Position numbers and translations under genes: made by a program. 64,000 bases of DNA from MAG-120531 sp038125995 (lineage in GTDB: Bacteria > Bacteroidota > Bacteroidia > Flavobacteriales > Flavobacteriaceae), in NCBI GenBank assembly GCA_038125995.1, contig JAYPEX010000006.1, positions 75,877 to 139,876 on the forward strand. Reading direction: 5' to 3'. A model generated the notes under the pieces. The model had not been told where the DNA came from. It searched no databases and was given only the letters and a program-made list of their open reading frames with translations. Positions 1-9,023 of the stretch are shown here, in pieces. Positions within the stretch are counted from its first letter, which is position 1. Every line of letters begins with the position of its first letter.

Positions 1-1
1 A

Positions 2-775
2 GCCCTAAGAGGATTTAACGACTTTGCAGGATCCGCAGCAGTTCACGCTATGGGAGGTTTCGCAGCATTAGCAGGAGCTATTGTATTAGGACCACGTCTG
101 GGAAAATACGATGAAAATGGAGAATCTCAAGCGATTCCTGGACACAACCTACCACTTGCAGCAGTAGGTGGATTTATACTTTGGTTTGGATGGTTTGCCT
201 TTAACCCTGGATCGACTCTGGGTGCTGTTGGAAACTGGGAACTCATCGGAACTGTAGCGACCAACACCTTTTTAGCTTCTGCAGCAGGAGGTATTTCAAC
301 CATGGCCTATACTTATTTTAGATACGGTCAAATTGACATCACGATGATGATTAACGGGGTTCTTGCGGGATTAGTAGCGATTACTGCAGGATGTAATGTC
401 GTTGAAGCTGACGCTGCCATCTTAATTGGTTTCATCGCAGGGATTTTAGTTGATGTAGCCGTCTTATACGTTGATAAAATTAAAATCGATGATCCTGTTG
501 GAGCGATTGCCGTTCACGGTGTCAATGGTTTATTTGGGGCTTTAGCCGTTGGATTATTTGCTACGGAGGGTGGTTTATTTTACGGAGGAGGAAGTGACTT
601 ATTCACTACACAACTCATTGGTGTTTCAGTGATTGGAGCTTTTTCATTTGTTGGAACTTACCTAATAATGACTATCTTGAAGAAAACAATTGGAATTCGT
701 ATTCCTGAGCACGAAGAAGTCGTAGGTATTGATGCTGTGGCATTTGGAGTAGAATCTTATACCACATTTGAATAA
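2..775 (+). CDS. amt: Ammonium transporter Amt, 3' part (5' end outside window)
   Basis: Ammonium/ammonia channel of the inner membrane (Amt/MEP/Rh family). The reading frame is open from the first bases of the window, so the gene is cut by the window edge; the first ATG inside it, at 50, is an internal Met. The fragment starts with the family signature around DFAGSAAVHAMGG, which carries the first pore histidine, and contains GAIAVHGVNG, which carries the second of the twin histidines. Hydrophobic segments fill the rest, and the tail ends with a short charged region (PEHEEVVGIDAVAFG) typical of the cytoplasmic C-terminus that PII touches. A PII gene follows 21 bases downstream, the usual amt-glnK arrangement for nitrogen-controlled ammonium uptake. 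The 5' regulatory region is not in the window. Confidence 0.95.
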   Translation, partial: ALRGFNDFAGSAAVHAMGGFAALAGAIVLGPRLGKYDENGESQAIPGHNLPLAAVGGFILWFGWFAFNPGSTLGAVGNWELIGTVATNTFLASAAGGISTMAYTYFRYGQIDITMMINGVLAGLVAITAGCNVVEADAAILIGFIAGILVDVAVLYVDKIKIDDPVGAIAVHGVNGLFGALAVGLFATEGGLFYGGGSDLFTTQLIGVSVIGAFSFVGTYLIMTILKKTIGIRIPEHEEVVGIDAVAFGVESYTTFE

Positions 776-796
776 TAACGTATAAAAAGCATTACA

Positions 797-1138
797 ATGA
801 AAAAAGTAGAAGCAATCATAAGACCCTCAAAATTAAAAGCTGTTCAAAGAGGATTGAAAAACGCCAATATTCCCTGTATTACAGCAGTGCCTGTGAAGGG
901 AACTGGTTTACAAAAAACCTATTCAGAACGCTATAGAGGAACAGAACAATCACTAATCATGTCCAACAGAACTCTGATTATTTGCGTGGTAAGTGATGAT
1001 AATTTAGATCTGTGTATCAATGTCATTTTAGACAACGCCTCAGAAGGGAATGTTGGTGACGGTAAAATCTTTGTGTATCACGTAGAAGACGCCGTTCGTA
1101 TTCGATCTAAAGAACGTGGGGTTTCAGCTATTGTTTAA
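797..1138 (+). CDS. glnK: PII nitrogen regulatory protein (GlnB/GlnK family)
   Basis: Trimeric PII signal protein that reads 2-oxoglutarate and ATP/ADP and gates Amt. Length (113 aa) and landmarks fit: N-terminal MKKVEAIIRPSKL, T-loop base VKGTGLQK, YRG at 46-48, and the nucleotide-binding B-loop NVGDGKIFV. Counting from Met1, position 51, which is the uridylylated Tyr in Escherichia coli GlnB, is Gln here. The following T-loop residues (SLIMSNR) also differ from the proteobacterial YMVDFLPK. Tyr46 is kept. The protein is therefore probably not uridylylated at the canonical site, as in several non-proteobacterial PII proteins. It lies directly downstream of amt and is probably co-transcribed with it; a strong terminator follows. 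Confidence 0.94.
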   Translation: MKKVEAIIRPSKLKAVQRGLKNANIPCITAVPVKGTGLQKTYSERYRGTEQSLIMSNRTLIICVVSDDNLDLCINVILDNASEGNVGDGKIFVYHVEDAVRIRSKERGVSAIV

Positions 1139-1158
1139 TAGCCCCATCATACAAAACT

Positions 1159-1196
1159 AAAAAAAGGGTCAGTAATTCAATTACTGACCTTTTTTT
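1159..1196 (+). terminator. Rho-independent terminator of amt-glnK
   Basis: An A-tract at 1159-1165 is followed by the perfect 11-bp inverted repeat GGTCAGTAATT / AATTACTGACC (1167-1177 and 1179-1189), which probably folds as a 9-bp stem with a 5-base loop, and then seven T at 1190-1196. The flanking A and T tracts make it usable in both directions, and it also closes the convergent aldehyde dehydrogenase gene, whose stop codon overlaps the T-tract. Confidence 0.9.
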
Positions 1197-2589
1197 ATAA
1201 CCACTTTAGAGTTAGTTCCACAAGCTTCTTCTTAAACTTATTATAAGGAGGCATTATAAAATCCAAAGGACCCCATCCGTATTGTCTCATCACAGATCGT
1301 TCATTCGAAAAACTCTTGAATCCATAAAAGCCATGAGAACTTCCCATACCAGAATTATTGACTCCGCCAAAAGGCAGGTGATGATTGGAATACTGGATAA
1401 TTGAGTTGTTGATACAACTACTTCCCGCTCGAGTTTGAGCGATCATTTGTTTGATACTTTTATTGTTTTTAGAATAGAAGTAAAGCGCTAATGGACGCTC
1501 ACCTTTGTTGACATACTGCAGGACCTCTTCGATTTTATGAAAGGTTTTAACCGGTAAAATAGGTCCAAAAATTTCTTCTTGCATCAACTTAGATTCTTCA
1601 CTTAAAGAATATATTACAGTAGGTGAAATATAATTGTCATTTGTAGATTCTCCTCCAATAACCAATTGATCTCCTAGAGACAAAGCGTGCTCAATCGCTC
1701 CTTTTAAACGTTGATGATGCACTTCATTTACGATTCGACAATAGGAAGATGATTCACTGGAATTGGAATCGTAAAAGCGATCAATTTGTTCCTTTAAAAG
1801 TTTTAAAAAGGGTTCCTTTACCCTTTCCTCTATAAATAAATAATCTGGAGCAATACAAATTTGTCCAGCATTTAGAAACTTTGCCCAGGCAATGCGTTTT
1901 GCAGCTTTTTTTAAATTAGCAGATGCATCGACAATTGTTGGTGATTTTCCTCCGAGTTCCAAAGTAACTGAACTTAGATTTTCTGAAGCAGCCTTCATTA
2001 CGATTTTTCCAACCTTGGGAGAACCTGTAAAGAAAATATGATGAAAAGGAAGCTCCAGCAGGGCTGTGGAAACTTCAATACCTCCCAAAACTACAGCTAC
2101 TTCCTCCTCTTTAAAAATAGACTTTACAATTTGCTCCATCAATTTAGAGGTGTTTTGAGTGTGTTCTGATGGCTTTAAAACAACGGTATTTCCGGCAGCT
2201 ATCGCTGAAACCAAAGGACCAAAAGTTAAATTAACTGGAAAATTCCAAGGGGAGATAATCAAACAAACTCCTTTGGATTGGTAGTGAATCCATGAACTAG
2301 CTCCAAAAAGAGAAAGTGGAGTTTTAACCGGTTGTAGCTCCATCCAGGAATGCAGCTTTTGGATTGCTAATTTTATTTCACTGATCACAGGGTAGATTTC
2401 TGTCAGATCGGTATCCAAATGAGGTTTTTTAAAATCATTGTGTAAGGCTTCTTTAATGGAGTCTCGATAATCGACTTCCAAGGCCTTTTTCAATGTTTTT
2501 AATTTAGTGATTCGCTCTTTAGCTGTTGTTGCACAAATTACTGAATAATGATTCAACTGTTTGTTGAATAGCTCCTGATATGGGTTCAT
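1195..2589 (-). CDS. Aldehyde dehydrogenase family protein (class 3-like)
   Basis: NAD(P)-dependent oxidation of an aldehyde to the acid; substrate unknown. The catalytic glutamate lies in LELGGKSP (Glu211) and the nucleophilic cysteine in NAGQICIAPDY (Cys245). Coenzyme-site motifs SPWNFP (113-118) and FFTGS (186-190) are present. The 464-aa length without an N-terminal extension, and the C-terminal SGMGSSHGFYGFKSFSNERSV, fit the class 3 / fatty-aldehyde / coniferyl-aldehyde type better than betaine or succinate-semialdehyde dehydrogenases. A hydrophobic and basic tail (KFKKKLVELTLKWL) resembles the membrane anchor of fatty aldehyde dehydrogenases, which is an inference. It is monocistronic and convergent with glnK, and divergent from the GNAT gene with about 40 bases between start codons. 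Confidence 0.9.
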   Translation of the reverse strand: MNPYQELFNKQLNHYSVICATTAKERITKLKTLKKALEVDYRDSIKEALHNDFKKPHLDTDLTEIYPVISEIKLAIQKLHSWMELQPVKTPLSLFGASSWIHYQSKGVCLIISPWNFPVNLTFGPLVSAIAAGNTVVLKPSEHTQNTSKLMEQIVKSIFKEEEVAVVLGGIEVSTALLELPFHHIFFTGSPKVGKIVMKAASENLSSVTLELGGKSPTIVDASANLKKAAKRIAWAKFLNAGQICIAPDYLFIEERVKEPFLKLLKEQIDRFYDSNSSESSSYCRIVNEVHHQRLKGAIEHALSLGDQLVIGGESTNDNYISPTVIYSLSEESKLMQEEIFGPILPVKTFHKIEEVLQYVNKGERPLALYFYSKNNKSIKQMIAQTRAGSSCINNSIIQYSNHHLPFGGVNNSGMGSSHGFYGFKSFSNERSVMRQYGWGPLDFIMPPYNKFKKKLVELTLKWL

Positions 2590-2629
2590 TTTGATAATTT
2601 AGTATCTTTAAATGTACGAATTATTTAAA

Positions 2630-3181
2630 ATGCAAATCCGTTTAACTCAAAGCACCGAAGACCTCATAGGTATCAAATCACTTCAAAGCCAAAACTTAAA
2701 AGCAAATTTAAGTGAAGCTGAAAAAAATAAAGAAGGATTTGTTACTGCTTCATACACTATGGAAGCTCTAGTGCTAATGCATCAACTGCTCCCATCTATT
2801 GTAGCAATCGATAAATATAAAGTAGTCGGTTATGCTCTTGTTATAGACAAACGCTTTAAGGGAACTCATCATTTAATCGATGACTTAATTAAGAATATCG
2901 ATCATCTTTCTTATCGCGATGAACAATTAGCAGTTGTGAATTACGCTGTTGTCGGTCAGTTATGTGTTGACAAACAATACCGGGGACAAGGGTTAGCTTC
3001 GAAACTCTATCAAAGTTTCAAAGACCACTATTCAATACGCTACCCTTATTGTATTACAGATGTCGACCGATGCAATAAACGCTCATTACAAGCCCATTAC
3101 AAAACAGGATTTCAGCCTATTGGACAACTTCAATTTGAAAATGCGGATTTTGAAATCGTATTGTGGAATTGGAATCTGTAA
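2630..3181 (+). CDS. GNAT family N-acetyltransferase
   Basis: Acetyl-CoA-dependent N-acetyltransferase of unknown substrate. The acetyl-CoA site is seen as VGQLCVDKQYRGQGLASKLY, the classical V-x-x-x-x-R/Q-G-x-G-x-A motif of GNAT proteins, followed by TDVDRCNKRSLQAHYKTGFQPIG, the late-domain N-x-x-S-L-x-x-Y-x-K-x-G-F pattern. I chose the ATG at 2630. An earlier in-frame ATG at 2612 lies only a base or so downstream of a TATCTTTA -7-like box (about 2605-2612), so a transcript from that box would probably begin after it. The 3' end abuts the stop of the convergent DUF1801 gene with no spacing. Confidence 0.85.
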   Translation: MQIRLTQSTEDLIGIKSLQSQNLKANLSEAEKNKEGFVTASYTMEALVLMHQLLPSIVAIDKYKVVGYALVIDKRFKGTHHLIDDLIKNIDHLSYRDEQLAVVNYAVVGQLCVDKQYRGQGLASKLYQSFKDHYSIRYPYCITDVDRCNKRSLQAHYKTGFQPIGQLQFENADFEIVLWNWNL

Positions 3182-3559
3182 TTATTTTTGAGCCATTTCC
3201 TCTGCTCTAAATTGAATCATTTTTTTTAAGAGCTCTATTGGCAATTCTTCCTGTAAGGGAAATTGCACTGAACCCTTTCCGGTCTTATAATTCTTTAAGT
3301 CTTCTTTAAATTCAATATATACATTTGGATATGCATAAAACCCAATATGCTTACTAAATGCTGAGAAGTACAAGAATTGTTTCCCATTCAATTTATAAGA
3401 AGGCATTCCATATCCAATTTTTTCAGTTGCTTGTGGATATAGTTCAAAAATAAGACTGCGAATAGCATCTAATTTTCGACTAACTTGTACAGGAAATTGT
3501 GATACGTATTCATCTACTGTTTGAGGTTTTTTTGCGATCATCCTTCTAGTTCTTTTCAT
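3182..3559 (-). CDS. DUF1801 domain protein (YdhG/YobT-like)
   Basis: Small cytoplasmic protein of 125 aa matching the DUF1801 pattern: TVDEYVSQFPVQVSRKLDAIRSLIFELYP, then EKIGYGMPSYKLNGKQFLYFSAF, then HIGFYAYP, and a C-terminal KGSVQFPLQEELPIELLKKMI segment. The family is related to the iron chaperone frataxin fold (YdhG), but no function is established for most members and none is claimed here. The gene stands alone, with the convergent GNAT stop codon directly adjacent. An AT-rich 109-base region separates its start from the GH3 gene on the other strand. Confidence 0.82.
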   Translation of the reverse strand: MKRTRRMIAKKPQTVDEYVSQFPVQVSRKLDAIRSLIFELYPQATEKIGYGMPSYKLNGKQFLYFSAFSKHIGFYAYPNVYIEFKEDLKNYKTGKGSVQFPLQEELPIELLKKMIQFRAEEMAQK

Positions 3560-3668
3560 TCAAAATTAACAAAAAAATAAATTTGTTAAATTAATGTGTT
3601 TTTTTTACACAAACTATGTCTTAAACCATTGATTTTTACTTACTTTAGTCCCCACAAACTTAACTAAT

Positions 3669-5996
3669 ATGAAAAACATCTATCTTCTGGCAGCAGCTTC
3701 AATTTTAGTTGCAAGCTCCTGTAAAAAACAACCTCAGTGGTCAGAGGCTGACCTCAACGAAAACATCAAATTAGTCACTGTTGAAAATGGACCTGTATTG
3801 GGTTATTCTAACAATTCAGGGGTTCAGATTTTGGTAGTAGACCAATTACCATTTAAAGATTTAAACAAAAATGGAAGCTTAGACCCTTATGAAGATTGGA
3901 GAGTAGCTGTTGAAGAAAGAGCACAAGATTTGGCTTCAAAAATGAGTCCTGAACAGATTGCTGGACTCATGCTTTATTCAGGGCACCAAAATGTTCCTGC
4001 TGGATCAGCTGGATATTTTAGAGGAACCTACAACGGAAAAAGCTTTGAAGAATCAGGAGCAAAAGCTTCTGATTTAACAGATCAACAAAAGAAATTTTTA
4101 ACGGAAGACAATTTGCGACATGTTCTTGTTGTTGGTGTTAAATCACCAGCTGTTGCAGCAGATTGGAACAACAACGTACAAAGTCACGTTGAAGGTTTAG
4201 GCCTGGGAATTCCAGCCAACAATTCGTCAGACCCCAGAAATGGTGCTCGTTCCGACGCAGAATACAATGCCGGATCGGGTGGAACCATTTCACAATGGCC
4301 AGAAGAAATTGGTTTATCAGCAACCTTTGACCCTGCGATTACTGAGCAATTTGGAAGCATTGCTTCACAAGAGTATCGCGCATTAGGAATCGCTACAGCA
4401 TTATCGCCACAAATCGATTTAGCGACAGAACCTCGTTGGAATCGTTTTTACGGAACATTTGGAGGAGATCCTGCTCTTGCAACTGATATGGCTAGAGCGT
4501 ACATTGATGGATTTCAAAGTAGCGCTGCTGGAAATGAAAATAGTGACGGATGGGGAGCTCACTCTGTGAATGCCATGGTGAAACACTGGCCAAGTGGTGG
4601 TCCAGAAGAAGGAGGTAGAGATGGTCACTTCGCTTATGGAAAATTTGCGGTATATCCGGGTAATAATTTTGATACGCATGCCCGCGTTTTTACTCAAGGA
4701 GCCTTTAATTTAAGTGGGAAAACAAAGAAAGCTGCTGCAGTGATGCCTTATTACACCATCTCCTATGATCAAGACACTACATACGGAGAAAACGTAGGAA
4801 ATGGTTTCAGTAAATACATCGTTACAGACTTACTCAGAAACACATACGGTTATGATGGAGTTGTGTGTACGGATTGGCTCATCACTGGTGATGAAGGAGC
4901 CACACCAGACGTCTTTTCTGGGAAATCTTGGGGAGTTGAAACTCTCAGTATTGCAGAACGTCACTATAAAGTCATCGAAGCTGGTTTGGATCAGTTTGGT
5001 GGAAATAACGATGCAGGACCTGTACTCGAAGCATTCCAAATGTACGAAGAAAAACACGGCAAAGAAGCTGCTAGAAGTCGTATTGAGAAATCAGCGGTCC
5101 GATTGCTGAGAAACATCTTTAATACTGGTTTGTTTGAAAATCCTTATTTAGACCAAGCAACCTCTGTAGCTACAGTTGGAAAACCTGAATTTATGAAAGC
5201 TGGTTATGAGGCGCAGCTCAAATCTGTGGTGATGCTTAAAAACAAAAACCAAGTTCTCCCAATCAAAGAACGTAAAAAAGTATACATTCCACTCAGACAA
5301 ATACCCGCTACCGTTAACTTTTTTGGACAACCAGTTCCACCGCAAGAAGTGGATCCTGTCAACAGAGCAATTATTTCAAAAAAATACGATATCGTCAACA
5401 CCCCTGAGGAAGCTGACTTTGCTATGATCTTTATCAAAAGTCCTTACAGTAATGGATATTCAAGAGCTGATAGAGAAGCAGGTGGCAATGGTTATGTTCC
5501 TATTAGTTTACAGCTAGAAGACTACACTGCAACTGAGGCGAGAGCTGAATCAATTGCTGCAGGTGATCCTGTTGTTGACCCAACAATTACCAACCGCTCA
5601 TACAAAGGAAAAACTTCAAGATCCAACTCGTATCCTGATCTAAAAACCATCGAGGATACTCGTATAGCACTTGGAGACAAACCAATTATCTTAGTGGTTT
5701 CTGCATCCAATCCAATGGTATTTACCGCTATAGAAGAAAAGGTTGACGGGATCTTAGTAGAATTTGGAGTTTCCAATTCAGCGATTGCTGATATTGTAAA
5801 CGGAGCTTATGAACCCTCTGGATTACTACCACTTCAAATGCCAAAAGACATGACAACTGTTGAAACCCAATTGGAGGATGTACCAAACGATATGGACCCT
5901 TATGTGGACTCCATAGGCAATACCTATGACTTTGCATTTGGATTGAATTGGTCAGGAGTGATCAAAGATGATCGAACTCAAAAGTACGGACATTAA
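3669..5996 (+). CDS. Glycoside hydrolase family 3 lipoprotein (beta-glucosidase-like)
   Basis: Predicted surface or periplasmic exo-glycosidase. A lipoprotein signal ends at LVASSC (Cys18). The N-terminal TIM-barrel domain has a short calcium-like DLNKNGSLDPYEDWR stretch, then the GH3 core with AMVKHWPSGGPEEGGRDGH, and the nucleophile region GVVCTDWL (Asp402). The C-terminal alpha/beta sandwich starts near SVVMLKNKNQVLPI. The 775-aa length is usual for two- or three-domain GH3 enzymes. Substrate cannot be read from sequence; beta-glucosidase and beta-xylosidase activities are both common. Two alpha-L-fucosidase genes follow, but no SusC/SusD pair is present, so this is a loose glycosidase group rather than a canonical polysaccharide utilisation locus. 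A terminator follows immediately. Confidence 0.92.
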   Translation: MKNIYLLAAASILVASSCKKQPQWSEADLNENIKLVTVENGPVLGYSNNSGVQILVVDQLPFKDLNKNGSLDPYEDWRVAVEERAQDLASKMSPEQIAGLMLYSGHQNVPAGSAGYFRGTYNGKSFEESGAKASDLTDQQKKFLTEDNLRHVLVVGVKSPAVAADWNNNVQSHVEGLGLGIPANNSSDPRNGARSDAEYNAGSGGTISQWPEEIGLSATFDPAITEQFGSIASQEYRALGIATALSPQIDLATEPRWNRFYGTFGGDPALATDMARAYIDGFQSSAAGNENSDGWGAHSVNAMVKHWPSGGPEEGGRDGHFAYGKFAVYPGNNFDTHARVFTQGAFNLSGKTKKAAAVMPYYTISYDQDTTYGENVGNGFSKYIVTDLLRNTYGYDGVVCTDWLITGDEGATPDVFSGKSWGVETLSIAERHYKVIEAGLDQFGGNNDAGPVLEAFQMYEEKHGKEAARSRIEKSAVRLLRNIFNTGLFENPYLDQATSVATVGKPEFMKAGYEAQLKSVVMLKNKNQVLPIKERKKVYIPLRQIPATVNFFGQPVPPQEVDPVNRAIISKKYDIVNTPEEADFAMIFIKSPYSNGYSRADREAGGNGYVPISLQLEDYTATEARAESIAAGDPVVDPTITNRSYKGKTSRSNSYPDLKTIEDTRIALGDKPIILVVSASNPMVFTAIEEKVDGILVEFGVSNSAIADIVNGAYEPSGLLPLQMPKDMTTVETQLEDVPNDMDPYVDSIGNTYDFAFGLNWSGVIKDDRTQKYGH

Positions 5997-6019
5997 AATT
6001 TAATTATTTACTAGAAAAA

Positions 6020-6044
6020 GGCCAGGTTTTACTTGGCCTTTTTT
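6020..6044 (+). terminator. Rho-independent terminator after the GH3 gene
   Basis: A 7-bp stem GGCCAGG / CTTGGCC (6020-6026 and 6032-6038, one G-T wobble) with loop TTTTA is followed by six T (6039-6044) and preceded by an A-tract. It separates the GH3 gene from the fucosidase gene that starts at 6202. The latter therefore needs its own promoter; a TATATTTA -7-like box lies at about 6167-6174. Confidence 0.85.
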
Positions 6045-6201
6045 ATAGATGTTATAATAAAACGAATCATCATCCAAAGCTCGTTACGATTCCAATTCTC
6101 AAACTATTGTCTCGTATTTCATTCCCATTGTATTAGGTTGATTTAATTAACAGGTAAAAAATCTTATATTTAACAGTGTAAGTATCATAAAACTAAATCC
6201 A

Positions 6202-7527
6202 ATGAAAACTAAAATTGTTCTGATAAGCCTTATCTTGTGGAGTATCACCGTTCAATCCCAAGAGCAATACATTCCCTCAAAAGCAATTCTCGAATCTAGA
6301 GAACAATTTCAAAATGATAAATTTGGAATGTTTATTCACTGGGGGCTATCCTCCATGTTCGGAGATGGCGAATGGGTAATGCAAGTACAAGGAATTTCAA
6401 AAAAAGATTATCAGGCCTATTTACCTGCATTTCATCCGAGTCAATTCAATGCGGAAGAATGGGTTCTAGCAGCTAAAGGAGCAGGAATGAATTACATTGT
6501 TTTCATCACTCGTCATCACGATGGATTCTCCAATTGGGATACTGCTTATTCCGAGTGGAAAATCACCAATACTCCTTACAAAAAAGATGTACTAAAACAA
6601 TTAGCAGAAGCTTGTCAAAAGCACCATATGAAGTTGGGGCTGTATTACTCAACACTCGATTGGGTTCGTGAAGACTATCCCTGGAGAAGTGGTAGAACGG
6701 GTCAGAAAACAGGCAGAACGGGTCAAGGAGACTATGCTTCCTATCTTCAGTTTATGAAAAATCAACTCACTGAATTGCTTACAAACTACGGAGCCATTTA
6801 CGCTATTTGGTTTGATGGACATTGGGATCAGACGAATCCGGAAGGACATGAGGATCGTTCATCAAGAATTGACTGGAAATACGACGAACTCTATGGCCTT
6901 ATCCACGAACTTCAGCCTTCAACTCTTGTGGGCAACAACCATCATTTAGATCCTATTCCTGGTGAAGATTTTCAGATGTTTGAACGCGATTTACCAGGAG
7001 AAAACCACTCTGGATATAACTTTCAAAAGGTGACTGACAACTTGCCTTTGGAATCCTGTGAAACCATGAATGGTTCATGGGGATACAACATCAGTGATCA
7101 CCAATTTAAGAGTAAAAGAGAACTCCTACACCTACTGATTGGTGCAGCAGGTAGAAATTCAAACCTGCTCCTCAATGTGGGTCCAAAGCCCTCTGGGGTC
7201 ATCCCACAGCAAAGTCTCGATGGATTAAAACAGATGGGAGAATGGACCTCTATCTATGGAACATCTATTTACGGAACCAGAGGAGGACCATTAAGTCCTC
7301 AGGTTTGGGGAGTCAGTACACAAAACGACACTCATGTTTTTGTACATATCTTAAATCATCCAAAAGACCCATCCATATTTATACCAGGATCCTATACTAA
7401 AAAAGCAGTGTTATTCGACTCTGGAAAAAAACTTAAAATACGATGGGAATCAAAGGGTATTCACATTATGAGTGAATCTATTCCTTTAAATGAGGATCCT
7501 CAAGTACTCGTTCTCGATAAAAATTAA
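6202..7527 (+). CDS. Alpha-L-fucosidase, GH29 (secreted)
   Basis: Retaining exo-fucosidase releasing terminal alpha-L-fucose. A signal peptide (MKTKIVLISLILWSITVQSQ) leads into FGMFIHWGLSSMFG, then ITRHHDGFSNWDT, and the nucleophile in AIWFDGHWD (Asp205). NSNLLLNVGPKPSGVIP near residue 325 is a GH29 hallmark. The DG followed by HWDQTNPEG after the nucleophile suggests the broad-specificity GH29-A type rather than the 1,3/1,4-specific GH29-B type of its neighbour; this subtype call is an inference. At 441 aa it is catalytic domain plus a short C-terminal beta domain. Its stop codon overlaps that of the convergent second fucosidase by four bases. Confidence 0.92.
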   Translation: MKTKIVLISLILWSITVQSQEQYIPSKAILESREQFQNDKFGMFIHWGLSSMFGDGEWVMQVQGISKKDYQAYLPAFHPSQFNAEEWVLAAKGAGMNYIVFITRHHDGFSNWDTAYSEWKITNTPYKKDVLKQLAEACQKHHMKLGLYYSTLDWVREDYPWRSGRTGQKTGRTGQGDYASYLQFMKNQLTELLTNYGAIYAIWFDGHWDQTNPEGHEDRSSRIDWKYDELYGLIHELQPSTLVGNNHHLDPIPGEDFQMFERDLPGENHSGYNFQKVTDNLPLESCETMNGSWGYNISDHQFKSKRELLHLLIGAAGRNSNLLLNVGPKPSGVIPQQSLDGLKQMGEWTSIYGTSIYGTRGGPLSPQVWGVSTQNDTHVFVHILNHPKDPSIFIPGSYTKKAVLFDSGKKLKIRWESKGIHIMSESIPLNEDPQVLVLDKN

Positions 7528-8969
7528 TTGACATCAGCGTCATCGTACAAGCCGATTTCTGAAATAAATGCCTTATCGTTAAAATCCGTCAGTTTTAAAG
7601 CAAAAGCTTTCATATCGGATGTTGGGAAGCGAACGATACGCTTATTCCCTATCGTAGTCCCTTGGTAGATCACTTGCCAATCGGAATCAATTAGCACCTC
7701 TATTTCAAAAGATCGAACACGCTGGCCTTTTTGAATCGCTTCTCGTATGACCAATAGATTTGATCTTTTAGCAGCATCAAATTCAAGGATTATTTTTGAA
7801 TCCTTATCTGTAATTTCGACAAAGCTTTCTCTTTGACCGTCTGTTAGAATGGATGAATCCATCAAATGGGGTGATGATTCCATTTTGAATTGTCCCAAAG
7901 AAGCGAGATTGGTTTCAAACACGCTTTCGATTTTCGACTTCAGACCTTGTAGGGATGCGATGTCATTTTCGTGAACTAAACCTCTGCGATCAACTGGGAG
8001 ATTGAGTAGCAAATTACTGTTGAGGCCCACTGAATTACAATAGATATCCCATAGCTGTTCAACGCTTTTTACCTCATCGTCTTCACTTGGATGATAAAAC
8101 CATCCCGGACGAATTGAAACATCCGTCTCAGTTGGAATAAAATGGGTGCCTTGTTCTTGACCAGGTGCAAATCGATCAAACCCGGGCATTCCAGCATAGA
8201 TGCTATCTTTGTATATGGTTGACCAGGTCGTTTGATTGGCATAACCTTTTTCGTTTCCAACCCATCTGATATCTGGACCTGCATCAGAAAACATAACTGC
8301 ATTAGGTTGTAATTCTCTTACGATTTGATGAGTTAAAGGCCAATCGTAATAGGTTTTATTGTCAATCTTTCTAGTTTCATTGGCTCCTCCATAGTAGCCA
8401 TCACCTCCATTCGCTCCATCAAACCAAACTTCAAATATGGGTCCATACTGAGTTAATAACTCTCTGAGTTGATTTCTGTAGTAATGGAGATATGCTTCCG
8501 TTCCGTAATCTTGGTGATTTCGATCCCAAGGTGAGAGGTATACCCCCATCTTTAAACCGTATTTCTTACAAGATTCTGAAAGCTCTTTTAACAGATCTCC
8601 TTCTCCATTTTTCCAAGGACTATTCTTTACGGAATGCTCTGTGTATTTACTGGGCCACAAACAAAAACCATCGTGATGTTTAGCCGTAATCACCACTCCT
8701 TTCATTCCAGCTTCACTGATGGTTCTTGCCCATTGATCCGTGTCTAATTCAGAAGGATTAAACAATTTTGGAGATTCATCTCCATATCCCCATTCTTTAT
8801 CGGTAAAACTATTGATACTAAAGTGAATAAAAGCGTAGTATTCTAAATCTTGCCAATTTAATTGACGTGGACTTGGAACAGGAAGTGAGTTCTTAAATTC
8901 TCTTGACTGACAACCCAATAGCAGTACTTGCAATAAAACACCAACTACTATTTTAATAGGACTCATCAT
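7524..8969 (-). CDS. Alpha-L-fucosidase lipoprotein, GH29-B-like
   Basis: Second GH29 enzyme, clearly different in sequence from the one at 6202. The signal peptide ends with the lipobox LLLGC (Cys20), so it is probably membrane-anchored. AKHHDGFCLWPSKYTEHSVK and VWFDGANGGDGYYGG (nucleophile Asp184) with the following NETRKIDNKTYYDW are characteristic of the GH29-B branch that acts on branched alpha-1,3/1,4-fucosylated glycans; subtype by resemblance only. The C-terminal region from about residue 360 (galactose-binding-like, with EFDAAKRSNLLVIREAI and RVRSFEIEV) is probably a beta-sandwich carbohydrate-binding module. It is convergent with the first fucosidase, so the two are transcribed separately. 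Confidence 0.92.
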   Translation of the reverse strand: MMSPIKIVVGVLLQVLLLGCQSREFKNSLPVPSPRQLNWQDLEYYAFIHFSINSFTDKEWGYGDESPKLFNPSELDTDQWARTISEAGMKGVVITAKHHDGFCLWPSKYTEHSVKNSPWKNGEGDLLKELSESCKKYGLKMGVYLSPWDRNHQDYGTEAYLHYYRNQLRELLTQYGPIFEVWFDGANGGDGYYGGANETRKIDNKTYYDWPLTHQIVRELQPNAVMFSDAGPDIRWVGNEKGYANQTTWSTIYKDSIYAGMPGFDRFAPGQEQGTHFIPTETDVSIRPGWFYHPSEDDEVKSVEQLWDIYCNSVGLNSNLLLNLPVDRRGLVHENDIASLQGLKSKIESVFETNLASLGQFKMESSPHLMDSSILTDGQRESFVEITDKDSKIILEFDAAKRSNLLVIREAIQKGQRVRSFEIEVLIDSDWQVIYQGTTIGNKRIVRFPTSDMKAFALKLTDFNDKAFISEIGLYDDADVN

Positions 8970-9023
8970 TTGGAATTAATTTAGGGTTCTCTTGGTTAAT
9001 TAATTCCTAAAGATAATTATTTA

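Noticed and set aside
4801..5109. Alternative plus-strand frame of 102 codons inside the GH3 gene
   Set aside because: It falls within the catalytic domain of a well-supported GH3 protein and shows no recognisable motif.
6045..6201. Riboswitch or small RNA upstream of the first fucosidase
   Set aside because: Only a -7-like TATATTTA box is visible; I find no conserved stem-loop or aptamer motif.
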